Numbered from the stretch's first letter, positions 6,595-13,515 are shown. The stretch is 15,242 nt of DNA from Actinomycetales bacterium (GCA_030149025.1 JASBSH010000409.1:1-15242), one strand, 5' to 3'. A program made the numbers and translations. Notes: generated by a model not told the origin, from the sequence alone.

Positions 6595-6678
6595 ACTCCG
6601 CCTCCCCTTTGACCGGGCCGCAGATGCGGCCGACCCGGATGTCGCGGCGCAGCCGCACACCTGCAAGGAGCGATTTCA

Positions 6679-7368
6679 ATGAGCGACCAGCCCAGCGTCG
6701 ACGCGCCGGAGGGCCCATCCCAGACTCCTGTTCCCGCGCAGGGTGAGGCCCTGATCGCCCGGTCCTCGACGGCGGATATCGCGTCCGTCGACGAGCCAGG
6801 TACCGTCGACGAGACGGAAACCGTGGACGAGGGCGCCAAGGACGCCGGCGACGGGGGCACCGATGAACGGCCGGCCAAGAGGCCCCTGCGTGAGCGACTC
6901 GAGGAGGAGGGGGACGTCGCGGCGGACTATCTCGAGGAGCTCCTGGACATCGTCGACCTCGACGGAGACATCGACATCGACGTGGAGAACGGAAGGGCCT
7001 CGGTCTCCATCATCGCCGACCGGGTGTCGACCCGGTCCCTCCGCAGACTGGTCGGTACCGACGGTGAGGTGCTGGAGGCGCTGCAGGAACTGACCCGCCT
7101 TGCCGTTCAGGCACGCACCGGTGAGCGCAGCCGGCTGATGCTCGACATTGCGGGACACCGCGCCGCACGTCGTACCGAGCTCGAAGGTGTGGCAGCGCGC
7201 GCCGTCCGGGAGTGCCAGCAGTCGGGTGCGCCGGTCCCGCTGGAGCCGATGTCGGCGTTCGAGCGCAAGGTCGTGCACGACGCAGTTGCCGCAGCCGGTC
7301 TGCGCAGCGAGTCCGAGGGCGAGGAGCCCCAGCGCCGTGTCGTCGTCCTGCCCGCGGCGGCCGACTGA
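6679..7368 (+). CDS. jag: KH-R3H RNA-binding protein Jag (KhpB/EloR family)
   Basis: Cytosolic RNA-binding protein, in Firmicutes tied to cell elongation and sRNA binding; the actinobacterial role is less clear. It has 229 residues. Residues 1-68 are an acidic, low-complexity segment rich in Asp, Glu, Gly and Thr. A KH domain spans about 75-145 with the loop GTDG at 126-129 (the GxxG motif). The R3H domain at about 160-225 carries RKVVH (196-200, RxxxH) and the family tail ESEGEEPQRRVVVLP. Actinobacterial Jag usually lacks the N-terminal Jag-N domain, as here. The ATG has AAGGAG (6665-6670) at 8 nt. It lies downstream of yidC, its usual partner, across a structured gap of 217 bp. Confidence 0.95.
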   Translation: MSDQPSVDAPEGPSQTPVPAQGEALIARSSTADIASVDEPGTVDETETVDEGAKDAGDGGTDERPAKRPLRERLEEEGDVAADYLEELLDIVDLDGDIDIDVENGRASVSIIADRVSTRSLRRLVGTDGEVLEALQELTRLAVQARTGERSRLMLDIAGHRAARRTELEGVAARAVRECQQSGAPVPLEPMSAFERKVVHDAVAAAGLRSESEGEEPQRRVVVLPAAAD

Positions 7369-7415
7369 GGCTCTCGTAGAGTCGGGGCCATGTCGCCCTC
7401 CCCACGCCCGCGGCA

Positions 7416-7440
7416 CCGGCCACCCGTCGCGGGTGGCCGG
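7416..7440 (+). terminator. Strong GC hairpin after jag
   Basis: CCGGCCACCC (7416-7425) and GGGTGGCCGG (7431-7440) form a perfect 10-bp stem with loop GTCGC, extendable to 11 bp. It starts 47 nt after the jag stop codon and ends 3 nt before the first parS site. There is no U-tract, as in many actinobacterial terminators. It implies that jag transcription may end here and that the stretch before 7534 is non-coding. Confidence 0.6.
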
Positions 7441-7443
7441 GCC

Positions 7444-7457
7444 GTTTCACGTGGAAC
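7444..7457. promoter_or_regulatory. parS: parS site 1 (ParB centromere site)
   Basis: GTTTCACGTGGAAC, 13 of 14 matches to the core GTTTCACGTGAAAC. It lies in the jag-rsmG gap right after the 10-bp hairpin. ParB is expected to load here as a sliding clamp to mark the origin for segregation. Confidence 0.92.
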
Positions 7458-7533
7458 GCCAGCAGGGGGCGCCGGACGACGTCGAGGGGACGCGTCCGGC
7501 AAACCGGCGGGCGCGCAGCGGGACCCGGCGCCT

Positions 7534-8241
7534 GTGCCCGGCGAGGTTCCACGTGAAACGGAGTCAGCACCGGCGGTACCGGAGCCGCGACCGGCGGCGG
7601 CCGAGCCGATCTTCGGCGAGCGCCTTGCGTTGGCGCAGCGGTTCGCCGGTCACCTGTGCACCACAGGCGTTGAGTGGGGCCTCATCGGACCTCGAGAAGT
7701 TCCCCGGATCTGGACCAGGCACATCCTCAACTGCGCCGTCGTCGGTGAGCTGATGCCGGCGAACGCTTCCGTGATTGACGTCGGTAGCGGTGCCGGGTTA
7801 CCCGGCCTGGCGTTGCTGATCGCGCGACCCGACCTTCGGATGACGCTCCTGGAGCCGTTCGAGCGTCGCACCGAGTGGTTGGCGCTGGTCGCCCGGGACC
7901 TCGGCCTCGATGTTCGCATCGTTCGCGCACGTGCCGAGGACATCGCCGGAGGCGAGAAGGCTGCGGTGGTGACGGCGCGAGCAGTGGCCCCCTTGGAACG
8001 GCTGGCACGCTGGGGGCTCCCACTGGTCGAGCCGGGTGGCGAGCTGCTTGCGATCAAGGGGCGCACCGCCCAGCAGGAAGTCGACACGTCCCGTGAGCAG
8101 ATGCGACGACTCGGTGCCAGGGACGTGGCGGTCGTCCAGTGCGGCGCGGGCCTCCTGGCCACGCCCACAACCGTCGTGCGGGCGAGATCGAGGGACCGCT
8201 CCTCGGCGGCCAGGCAAGGCCGGCGTGGCGGTCGGGCGTGA
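7534..8241 (+). CDS. rsmG: 16S rRNA (guanine(527)-N(7))-methyltransferase RsmG (GidB)
   Basis: Uses S-adenosylmethionine to methylate N7 of G527 in 16S rRNA; loss gives low-level streptomycin resistance in several bacteria. The product is 235 residues from the chosen start. The SAM-binding loop DVGSGAGLPG is at 82-91. EPFERR (107-112) and TARAVAPLERL (147-157) are family motifs, and IGPREVPRIWTRHILNC (51-67) is the conserved N-terminal stretch. An in-frame ATG at 7390 would add 48 residues. I reject it because that stretch contains a strong hairpin and a parS site, has lower third-position GC (about 69%), and encodes only Pro/Arg/Gly-rich sequence. The GTG at 7534 lacks a clear Shine-Dalgarno, so the start is uncertain. 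The C-terminus is a basic tail. Confidence 0.93.
   Translation: MPGEVPRETESAPAVPEPRPAAAEPIFGERLALAQRFAGHLCTTGVEWGLIGPREVPRIWTRHILNCAVVGELMPANASVIDVGSGAGLPGLALLIARPDLRMTLLEPFERRTEWLALVARDLGLDVRIVRARAEDIAGGEKAAVVTARAVAPLERLARWGLPLVEPGGELLAIKGRTAQQEVDTSREQMRRLGARDVAVVQCGAGLLATPTTVVRARSRDRSSAARQGRRGGRA
7546..7559. promoter_or_regulatory. parS: parS site 2 (start of rsmG)
   Basis: GTTCCACGTGAAAC, 13 of 14 matches to the parS core, is the mirror variant of site 1. It lies 12 nt after the proposed GTG start of rsmG, a position where actinobacteria often carry parS. Confidence 0.92.
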
Positions 8242-8300
8242 ACGGTGCCGGGGGAACCGGAGCCGGTGGGCTTCCGGAGCGATCAAGAGAAGGGGTGTCA

Positions 8301-9845
8301 GTGACGGACGCCGATGAGCCGGTTCACGACGACAGCGGCCTCGGGTGGCCAAGCACTGCGTGGACTCCCGCCACTGACCCGCTGGGCTGGCCAAACCCTC
8401 CCGAGAAAGGTTCCGGACGCGTTTCACGTGGAACCGCCGCGTCGCTGCCGGGAGAACCGGGCTTGACCGGCGAGAGTGGAGACGTGACGACCGTCAGTGC
8501 CCCGGGCACCACCGGCGACAGGATCGAGGCCGATGGGGGAACGGTAGCCACCGGGCCATCGCCGGGCGGTGCAGTGGCTACCCCGGGCGCCGCGGGTCGG
8601 GGCGCGGACCCCTCGGGCAACGTGGCACCGCACAGCGTCACCGCCGCAGGTCTTGCCGCTGCCAGCGCGGCCACGGGCAGTGCTGCTTCGTCGAGTGAGG
8701 ATCCCGACACTGCAGGGCCCAACAGCGTTGCCGAAGAGGAGGCCCGGCGGGCGGCGCTGGCAGCGTCGATCCCGGTGATGGATGAATCCACACCGCTCGC
8801 GCAGGAGATCGCGGAGAACGCACGTCGCAGGATCGACCTCGCGGGGCGCAGATTCCCGAAACCGCCCAGGACGCGGGTCCTCACGGTGGCGAACCAGAAG
8901 GGTGGCGTCGGTAAGACGACCACCACCGTGAACATCGCCGCGGGTCTGGCTCAGGCGGGCCTGAACGTCCTGGTGTTGGACAACGACCCGCAGGGCAACG
9001 CATCCACGGCCCTGGGGATCGATCACCACTCTGAGGTCCCCAGTCTCTATGACGTGCTCGTGGACGGTATGCCCTTGGCTGACGCGATCCAGCCGTGTCC
9101 GGATGTACCGAACCTGCTGTGTGCCCCCGCAACCATCGATCTGGCAGGCGCGGAGATCGAGCTCGTGTCGATGGTTGCACGTGAAACCCGACTGCGCCGA
9201 GCACTGGAGCAGTACTTGGACGTGCGGGACCAGCAAGGCCTGCCGCGGATCGATTACGTGCTCGTGGACTGCCCACCCAGCCTCGGACTGCTGACCGTGA
9301 ACGCGTTCGTCGTCGGCCGTGAGGTGCTTATCCCGATCCAGTGCGAGTACTACGCCCTGGAAGGGCTGAGCCAGCTCCTGAGGAACATCGAGCTGATTCG
9401 GGCACACCTCAACCCCGAGCTCCACGTCTCGACCATCCTCCTGACCATGTACGACGGACGGACGCGGTTGGCGGCGCAGGTCGCCGACGAGGTGCGCACG
9501 CACTTCCCCGACGTGGTGCTTGAAACCACGATCCCTCGTTCGGTGCGGATCTCCGAGGCGCCGAGCCATGGTCAGACGGTGATGACCTACGATCCCGGCT
9601 CGAGTGGTGCTCTCTGTTACCTCTCCGCGGCACGGGAACTCGCGGAACGTGGCGCGCAGTCCCCTCCCGCGGGGGCGACCGACACAGCGGAAACGACGCA
9701 GCCATCAGCGTCGACGCAGACGTCGCGGCAGGTACCAACCGAGATCCCGCAGGGGACAAGCACCGCCAGCCAGGTCGTGCAGGATGCACGCACTGACGCA
9801 CATCCGACACACGCCGCCGGTGGCGAGAGCAAGGAGAAGCTGTGA
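8301..9845 (+). CDS. parA: Chromosome partitioning ATPase ParA (Soj), with long N- and C-terminal extensions
   Basis: Deviant-Walker ATPase that binds DNA non-specifically and moves ParB-parS complexes so the origins separate. It has 514 residues; the ATPase core is about 192-450. The deviant Walker A is KGGVGKTT (200-207, Lys205), NDPQGN at 228-233 follows, and Walker B VLVDCPPSLG has its Asp at 323. The core is preceded by about 155 residues of Gly/Ala/Thr/Pro-rich disordered sequence and then by STPLAQEIAENARRRIDLAG, the ParA N-terminal helix that stimulatory ParB contacts. A tail of about 60 residues rich in Ser, Thr, Ala and Gln follows. The GTG at 8301 has AAGGGG at 5 nt. In-frame GTG/ATG codons at 8775/8778 would give a core-sized protein but have no clear ribosome site. 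It overlaps parB by 4 bp. Confidence 0.95.
   Translation: MTDADEPVHDDSGLGWPSTAWTPATDPLGWPNPPEKGSGRVSRGTAASLPGEPGLTGESGDVTTVSAPGTTGDRIEADGGTVATGPSPGGAVATPGAAGRGADPSGNVAPHSVTAAGLAAASAATGSAASSSEDPDTAGPNSVAEEEARRAALAASIPVMDESTPLAQEIAENARRRIDLAGRRFPKPPRTRVLTVANQKGGVGKTTTTVNIAAGLAQAGLNVLVLDNDPQGNASTALGIDHHSEVPSLYDVLVDGMPLADAIQPCPDVPNLLCAPATIDLAGAEIELVSMVARETRLRRALEQYLDVRDQQGLPRIDYVLVDCPPSLGLLTVNAFVVGREVLIPIQCEYYALEGLSQLLRNIELIRAHLNPELHVSTILLTMYDGRTRLAAQVADEVRTHFPDVVLETTIPRSVRISEAPSHGQTVMTYDPGSSGALCYLSAARELAERGAQSPPAGATDTAETTQPSASTQTSRQVPTEIPQGTSTASQVVQDARTDAHPTHAAGGESKEKL
8421..8434. promoter_or_regulatory. parS: parS site 3 (inside parA 5' extension)
   Basis: GTTTCACGTGGAAC, identical to site 1 and 13 of 14 to the parS core. 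It is in frame in parA and encodes VSRGT at residues 41-45 of the disordered extension. Confidence 0.88.
9174..9187. promoter_or_regulatory. parS: parS-like site 4 (inside parA core)
   Basis: GTTGCACGTGAAAC, 13 of 14 to the core. One half-site (GTGAAAC) is perfect; the other has a T to G change. It encodes VARET in the ATPase core, so protein constraint may also explain it. Confidence 0.6.
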
Positions 9846-11068
9846 GCGACAAGCGACGGGGGCTGGGACGTGGTCTCGGGGCTTTGATTCCCAGTGCACC
9901 CAGCCAGCGGCCAGCGGGGGAACGTCCTGTCGACGTCTTCTTCCCCGAACGTGACGGTGGTTTCACGGGAAACAACGCGAAGCCCGCTGATGGCACCGTC
10001 GAGCAGACCGGGACAGCCGGGTCCGGTTCGGCGGACGGTGCAGCGGACGGTGCAGCGGACGGTGCAGCGGCGGAGCGCGTCGGCGATCGGACAGTCGACG
10101 GGGCTGACGGCAACGGGGCTGACGGCAACGGTGCTGACGGCAACGGTGCGGCTGCCGACCCGGCGGCGCCGGACGGTCTCGTTCCCGTTCCCGGCGCGCA
10201 CTTCGCGGAACTGCCACTGGCGCAGATCACCCCGAACCCCCGCCAGCCGCGTGAGGTGTTCGACCCCGAGGCCCTCGCCGAGCTGGTCCACTCGATCCGG
10301 GAGATCGGCGTCCTGCAGCCGATCGTCGTGCGCCGTGTCGATGGCCCGCCGCCCGAGGGATTCGACGGCGACCCGGAGGCCCCGCGCTACGAGGTCGTCA
10401 TGGGCGAGCGCCGGTGGCGCGCCAGCCAGGAGGCCGGGCAGACCACCATTCCTGCGATCGTCCGGGACACCACGGACGACGACATGCTGCGTGACGCGCT
10501 GCTGGAGAACCTGCACCGCAGCCAGCTGAACGCCCTGGAGGAGGCGGCGGCGTACCAGCAGCTGCTCGACGACTTCGGCTGCACGCACGACGAGCTGGCG
10601 CAGCGGATCGGACGCAGCCGCCCGCAGATCAGCAACACGCTGAGGCTCATGAAGCTGCCACCGCACGTGCAGCGCCGGGTTGCTGCCGGAGTGCTGTCCG
10701 CCGGGCACGCGCGGGCGCTTCTGGGGATGACCGACGCGGCAGCCATGGAGCGGCTGGCGCAGCGGATCGTGGCGGAGGGCCTGTCGGTCCGCACCACTGA
10801 GGAGATCGTCGCGCTCGGGGACGCCGAGGGCGACCAGCCGGTGACGCGTCGACGCGCACGCCCCGGGGACCGTCACGCCGCGCTGGACGAGCTGGCCTCC
10901 CGGCTCTCGGACCGGTTCGACACCCGCGTGAAGATCGCTCTGGGGCAACGCAAGGGCAAGGTCACCATCGAGTTCGCGACCGTGGACGACCTCAACCGGA
11001 TCGTCGGCGTCCTCGCCCCGGGCGAAGACGGACTGTTCCGCGGCCCGGCTGCGACGGACGGCGGCTGA
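9842..11068 (+). CDS. parB: Chromosome partitioning protein ParB (Spo0J)
   Basis: CTP-dependent DNA clamp that loads at parS and spreads, partner of ParA. It has 408 residues. KRRGLGRGLGALIP (4-17) is the N-terminal ParA-interacting motif. The CTPase/ParB N domain begins at about 119 (HFAELPLAQITPNPRQPR) and carries the nucleotide motif GERRWRAS (188-195) and ENLHRSQLN (222-230). The parS-reading helix-turn-helix is about 250-270 (ELAQRIGRSRPQISNTLRLM). A C-terminal dimerisation domain follows at about 345-400. Residues 40-118 are an acidic linker with tandem DGAA and GADGN repeats. The GTG start overlaps the parA stop as GTGA, with AAGGAG at 5 nt, so translation is coupled. The gene ends 4 bp from the convergent ddl-type gene. 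Confidence 0.97.
   Translation: MSDKRRGLGRGLGALIPSAPSQRPAGERPVDVFFPERDGGFTGNNAKPADGTVEQTGTAGSGSADGAADGAADGAAAERVGDRTVDGADGNGADGNGADGNGAAADPAAPDGLVPVPGAHFAELPLAQITPNPRQPREVFDPEALAELVHSIREIGVLQPIVVRRVDGPPPEGFDGDPEAPRYEVVMGERRWRASQEAGQTTIPAIVRDTTDDDMLRDALLENLHRSQLNALEEAAAYQQLLDDFGCTHDELAQRIGRSRPQISNTLRLMKLPPHVQRRVAAGVLSAGHARALLGMTDAAAMERLAQRIVAEGLSVRTTEEIVALGDAEGDQPVTRRRARPGDRHAALDELASRLSDRFDTRVKIALGQRKGKVTIEFATVDDLNRIVGVLAPGEDGLFRGPAATDGG
9960..9973. promoter_or_regulatory. parS: parS-like site 5 (inside parB)
   Basis: GTTTCACGGGAAAC, 13 of 14 to the core, with the change in the central CACGTG (T to G). One half-site (GTTTCAC) is perfect. It lies in the part of parB that encodes the linker. 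Binding is less certain because the central step is altered. Confidence 0.5.
10031..10144 (+). repeat. In-frame tandem repeats in the ParB linker
   Basis: Three exact copies of the 12-mer GCGGACGGTGCA (10031-10066) are followed by three copies of the 15-mer GGGGCTGACGGCAAC (10100-10144, third copy with one change). They encode the DGAA and GADGN repeats of the acidic linker. Both unit lengths are multiples of 3, so copy-number changes would keep the frame. Confidence 0.9.
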
Positions 11069-11079
11069 GCCGTCAGCCG
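11062..11079. terminator. Bidirectional hairpin spanning the parB and ddl stop codons
   Basis: CGGCTGA (11062-11068) and TCAGCCG (11073-11079) form a perfect 7-bp stem with loop GCCG. The left arm contains the parB TGA and the right arm contains the TGA of the convergent gene. An alternative 6-bp stem GACGGC/GCCGTC (11057-11062 and 11069-11074) overlaps it. It probably limits read-through in both directions. Confidence 0.55.
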
Positions 11080-12029
11080 TGGCTGATGGCGGCCTCGACG
11101 AGCTGTCGGTACAGCTTGCCCAGATCGTGTCCGGCCCCCTGCGCGGCCTGCGGGAGCAATGACACCTCCGTCATCCCCGGTGCCACGTTGGCCTCGAGGA
11201 ACCAGGGCACACCGCGGGAGTCCACGATGAAGTCGAACCGAGCGATGTCCCGCAGGCCGAGGCCGCGGTACGCGGCGAGCGCATGCTCCACCACGACGTC
11301 GCGAGTCTCCTCGTCGAGACGGGCGGGCACGAAGTACTCCGTCCGTCCGGTGTTGTAGCGGGCGTCGTAGTCGTACGGGCCGCCGGCGGTCTGGATCTCC
11401 ACGAGCGGGAGCACCGTGGGGCCCTCGCCGAGGTCCACCACACTGGCCGCGACCTCGCGGCCGGTCACCGCCCGCTCGACCAGCGCCTCGTCCCCGTAGG
11501 CGAAGCAGTCGACCATGGCACCGGGTAGCTGCGCCGGATCCTCCACGACACTGACGCCGAGGGCGGAACCGCCCCGCGCGGGCTTGACGGCGAGCGGCAT
11601 CCCGAGACGAGCGCGCAGCATCTCGAGCAGATCGGCCGCTCCGAGCTCCCGGAACACGGAGTGGGGGAGAGCCACGGACTCGGGAGTCGGGACACCGGCC
11701 CGCTGCACGACGGCCTTCGCGATCGGCTTGTCCCACGTGTGACGGCAGGCGGTGGGCACGGACCCGACGTAAGGGACGCCGGCGAGCTCCAGCACCTCGC
11801 GCACGGATCCGTCCTCTCCGGTCGCACCGTGCAGGAGCGGCCAGACGACGTCCGGCCGGTGGTCCTGCAGCTCGGCCAGGACGCGCTCGTCGAGGTCACT
11901 GACGTGGACGTCACAGCCGGCCGAACGCAGCATGTCCGCCACGCGCCGGCCGGACCGCACGGAGATCTCCCTCTCGTGGGTCAGTCCACCGGCGACGATC
12001 AGGACGCGGGGGTGCGTCAGGGCAGTCAT
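11073..12029 (-). CDS. ddl: D-alanine--D-alanine ligase family protein
   Basis: ATP-grasp ligase expected to join two D-alanines for peptidoglycan precursors in the cytosol. It has 318 residues. LLHGATGEDGSVREVLELAG (65-84) matches the Ddl N-domain signature; KPARGGSALGVS (149-160) is the ATP-binding loop region. RFDFIVD (264-270) and FLEANVAPGMTEVSLLP (277-293) carry the metal- and substrate-binding residues Asp266, Glu279 and Asn281. The ATG at 12029 is preceded by GGAG at 8 nt; the longer upstream frame overlaps the aminotransferase and is not conserved-looking. It lies 49 bp after the aminotransferase on the same strand, probably co-transcribed. In many actinobacteria the main ddl is elsewhere, so this may be a paralogue or a related D-Ala-X ligase. 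Confidence 0.88.
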   Translation of the reverse strand: MTALTHPRVLIVAGGLTHEREISVRSGRRVADMLRSAGCDVHVSDLDERVLAELQDHRPDVVWPLLHGATGEDGSVREVLELAGVPYVGSVPTACRHTWDKPIAKAVVQRAGVPTPESVALPHSVFRELGAADLLEMLRARLGMPLAVKPARGGSALGVSVVEDPAQLPGAMVDCFAYGDEALVERAVTGREVAASVVDLGEGPTVLPLVEIQTAGGPYDYDARYNTGRTEYFVPARLDEETRDVVVEHALAAYRGLGLRDIARFDFIVDSRGVPWFLEANVAPGMTEVSLLPQAAQGAGHDLGKLYRQLVEAAISHG

Positions 12030-12078
12030 GGCCTCTTCTCCGACTCTCGAAAACCGTTGTGCAGGAAGACAAGCCGCA

Positions 12079-13449
12079 CTACTGAAGGTCCGGACCGGGA
12101 GACTCCACTCCCTGCCGTCCGGGCACCCCGGGGATCCCCCCCGTCGTGGCATCGGCGCCGAACGTCCCGCGGACCGTCAGCTCGCCGTCCACCACCGCGG
12201 CGAGCCGCCGGACACCCTCGCGGATGCGTTCCGGTTCGGGGTAGCAGTACGACAACCGCATGTGCGAGCGCCCGTCGTGCGTGGCGTCGTCCGCACCGTC
12301 TGTGCGACCGGCGTAGAACGCCGTGCCGGGTACGTAGGCGACCCGCTCGGTAACGGCCCGCGGCAGCATCGCCTTGGCGTCCAGACCCTCCGGCAGCTGG
12401 AGCCACACGTAGAACCCGCCGTCGGGCACGGTCCAGCTGGACCGGGGCATGAGGTCCTCCAGAGCGGCCAGCATCGCGTCACGCCGCTCGCGGTACAGCT
12501 CGCGATACAGCTTGATCTGGTGGCGCCAGTCGTGCTGCTCCAGGTAGCGGCGCACCAGCGCCTGGCTGAACGCGCTGGGGCACAGGATCGCGGACTCGCT
12601 GGCGAGCACCAGCTTGTCGCGCACAGCGTGCGGTGCCAGCGCCCAGCCGACCCGCAGGCCCGGCGCGAAGGTCTTGGAGAAGGACCCGAGGTACACCACC
12701 TGCTCGGGGTCGAGGCTGCGCAGCGCCGGCAGCGGCCCGGAGTCGAATCCGAGCAGCCCGTACGGGTTGTCCTCCAGCACCAGGACGCCGTGGCGGCGGG
12801 CGATCTGGAGGACCTGCGGCCGCCGCTCGGGGGACAGCGTGACGCCGGCGGGGTTGTGGAAGTTCGGGACGGTGTACAGGAACTTCACCTTCCGGCCCTC
12901 GCCGGCGAGCCGGCCCAGGGTCGCGTCCAGCAGCTCGGGGACGAGCCCGTCGGCGTCCATCGGCACATGGACGACGTCCGCCTGGTAGGCCTTGAAGACC
13001 CCGAGCGCGCCCACGTAGCTGGGCGCCTCCGCGACGATGACGTCGCCGGGGTCGATGAAGATGCGGGTCACGAGGTCGAGCGCTTGCTGGGACCCCGTGG
13101 TCACGACCACGTCGTCCGCGTGGCCGGAAATCTGTTCCAGCTCCATGACGTCGAGGATCGCCTCGCGCAGCAACGGGTCGCCCTGCCCCGAGCCGTACTG
13201 CAGAGCGGTGGTGCCGTGGTCGCCCAGCAGGTCCGCGGCGAGGTGACCCACGGCGTCCATCGGGAGCGCGGCCAGGTTCGGCATCCCCCCGGCCAGCGAC
13301 ACGACCTCCGGCCGGCTGGCGACGGAGAACAGGGCACGGATCTCGGAGGCACTCATCCCCGCCGTGCGCGCGGCGTAGTGGTCGGCCCACTGGTCGAGCC
13401 GGTTGCCGGCAGCGTGGTTGCCGGCAGCGTGGTTGATGTCGTGCTGCAT
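12079..13449 (-). CDS. PLP-dependent aminotransferase, fold type I (LysN/MocR-like)
   Basis: Class I/II aminotransferase without an attached DNA-binding domain, 456 residues. The substrate is unknown; relatives include 2-aminoadipate/kynurenine aminotransferases and the catalytic half of MocR regulators. The PLP lysine is Lys259 in LGSFSKTFAPGLRVGW. YTVPNFHNPAGVTLS (192-206) carries the cofactor-contacting Asn, and LEDNPYG (225-231) carries Asp227, which binds the pyridine nitrogen, and Tyr230. QYGSGQGDPLLREAI (84-98) and the C-terminal MRLSYCYPEPERI, with the carboxylate-binding Arg, are also typical. The ATG at 13449 is preceded by GGCGGTA; a longer frame would run into the divergent gene. 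The N-terminus carries a duplicated NHAAG. It sits upstream of the ddl-type gene, which may hint at amino-acid supply for the wall (inference). Confidence 0.9.
   Translation of the reverse strand: MQHDINHAAGNHAAGNRLDQWADHYAARTAGMSASEIRALFSVASRPEVVSLAGGMPNLAALPMDAVGHLAADLLGDHGTTALQYGSGQGDPLLREAILDVMELEQISGHADDVVVTTGSQQALDLVTRIFIDPGDVIVAEAPSYVGALGVFKAYQADVVHVPMDADGLVPELLDATLGRLAGEGRKVKFLYTVPNFHNPAGVTLSPERRPQVLQIARRHGVLVLEDNPYGLLGFDSGPLPALRSLDPEQVVYLGSFSKTFAPGLRVGWALAPHAVRDKLVLASESAILCPSAFSQALVRRYLEQHDWRHQIKLYRELYRERRDAMLAALEDLMPRSSWTVPDGGFYVWLQLPEGLDAKAMLPRAVTERVAYVPGTAFYAGRTDGADDATHDGRSHMRLSYCYPEPERIREGVRRLAAVVDGELTVRGTFGADATTGGIPGVPGRQGVESPGPDLQ
13401..13430. repeat. 15-bp tandem duplication at the aminotransferase N-terminus
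   Basis: GGTTGCCGGCAGCGT occurs at 13401-13415 and 13416-13430, and the first 5 bases recur at 13431-13435. It encodes the duplicated NHAAG of residues 6-15. This looks like recent slippage in a non-conserved part of the protein. Confidence 0.85.
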
Positions 13450-13486
13450 GGGTACCGCCGTCTCTGGTGTGGCAGGGAAGCGGGCC

Positions 13487-13515
13487 TTCACCCCGGTCGG
13501 GCCCCGTCCTACGAT
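13487..13515 (+). promoter_or_regulatory. Promoter of the small membrane protein-GNAT operon
   Basis: TTCACC (-35, 13487-13492) and TACGAT (-10, 13510-13515) are separated by 17 nt in the 112-bp divergent gap. Transcription would begin near 13522, giving a leader of about 40 nt. It is a good actinobacterial housekeeping-type match. Confidence 0.6.

Noticed and set aside
6530..6595. 21-codon GTG-started ORF in the yidC-jag gap
   Set aside because: It has only a weak purine stretch upstream and coincides with the direct repeat and hairpin, which explain the sequence better.
7390..7533. N-terminal extension of rsmG as coding sequence
   Set aside because: It contains a strong hairpin and a parS site, has lower third-position GC and no family similarity.
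9617..10948. Minus-strand ORF of 443 codons opposite parA/parB
   Set aside because: Mirror frame of two certain genes; no ribosome site or domain signature seen.
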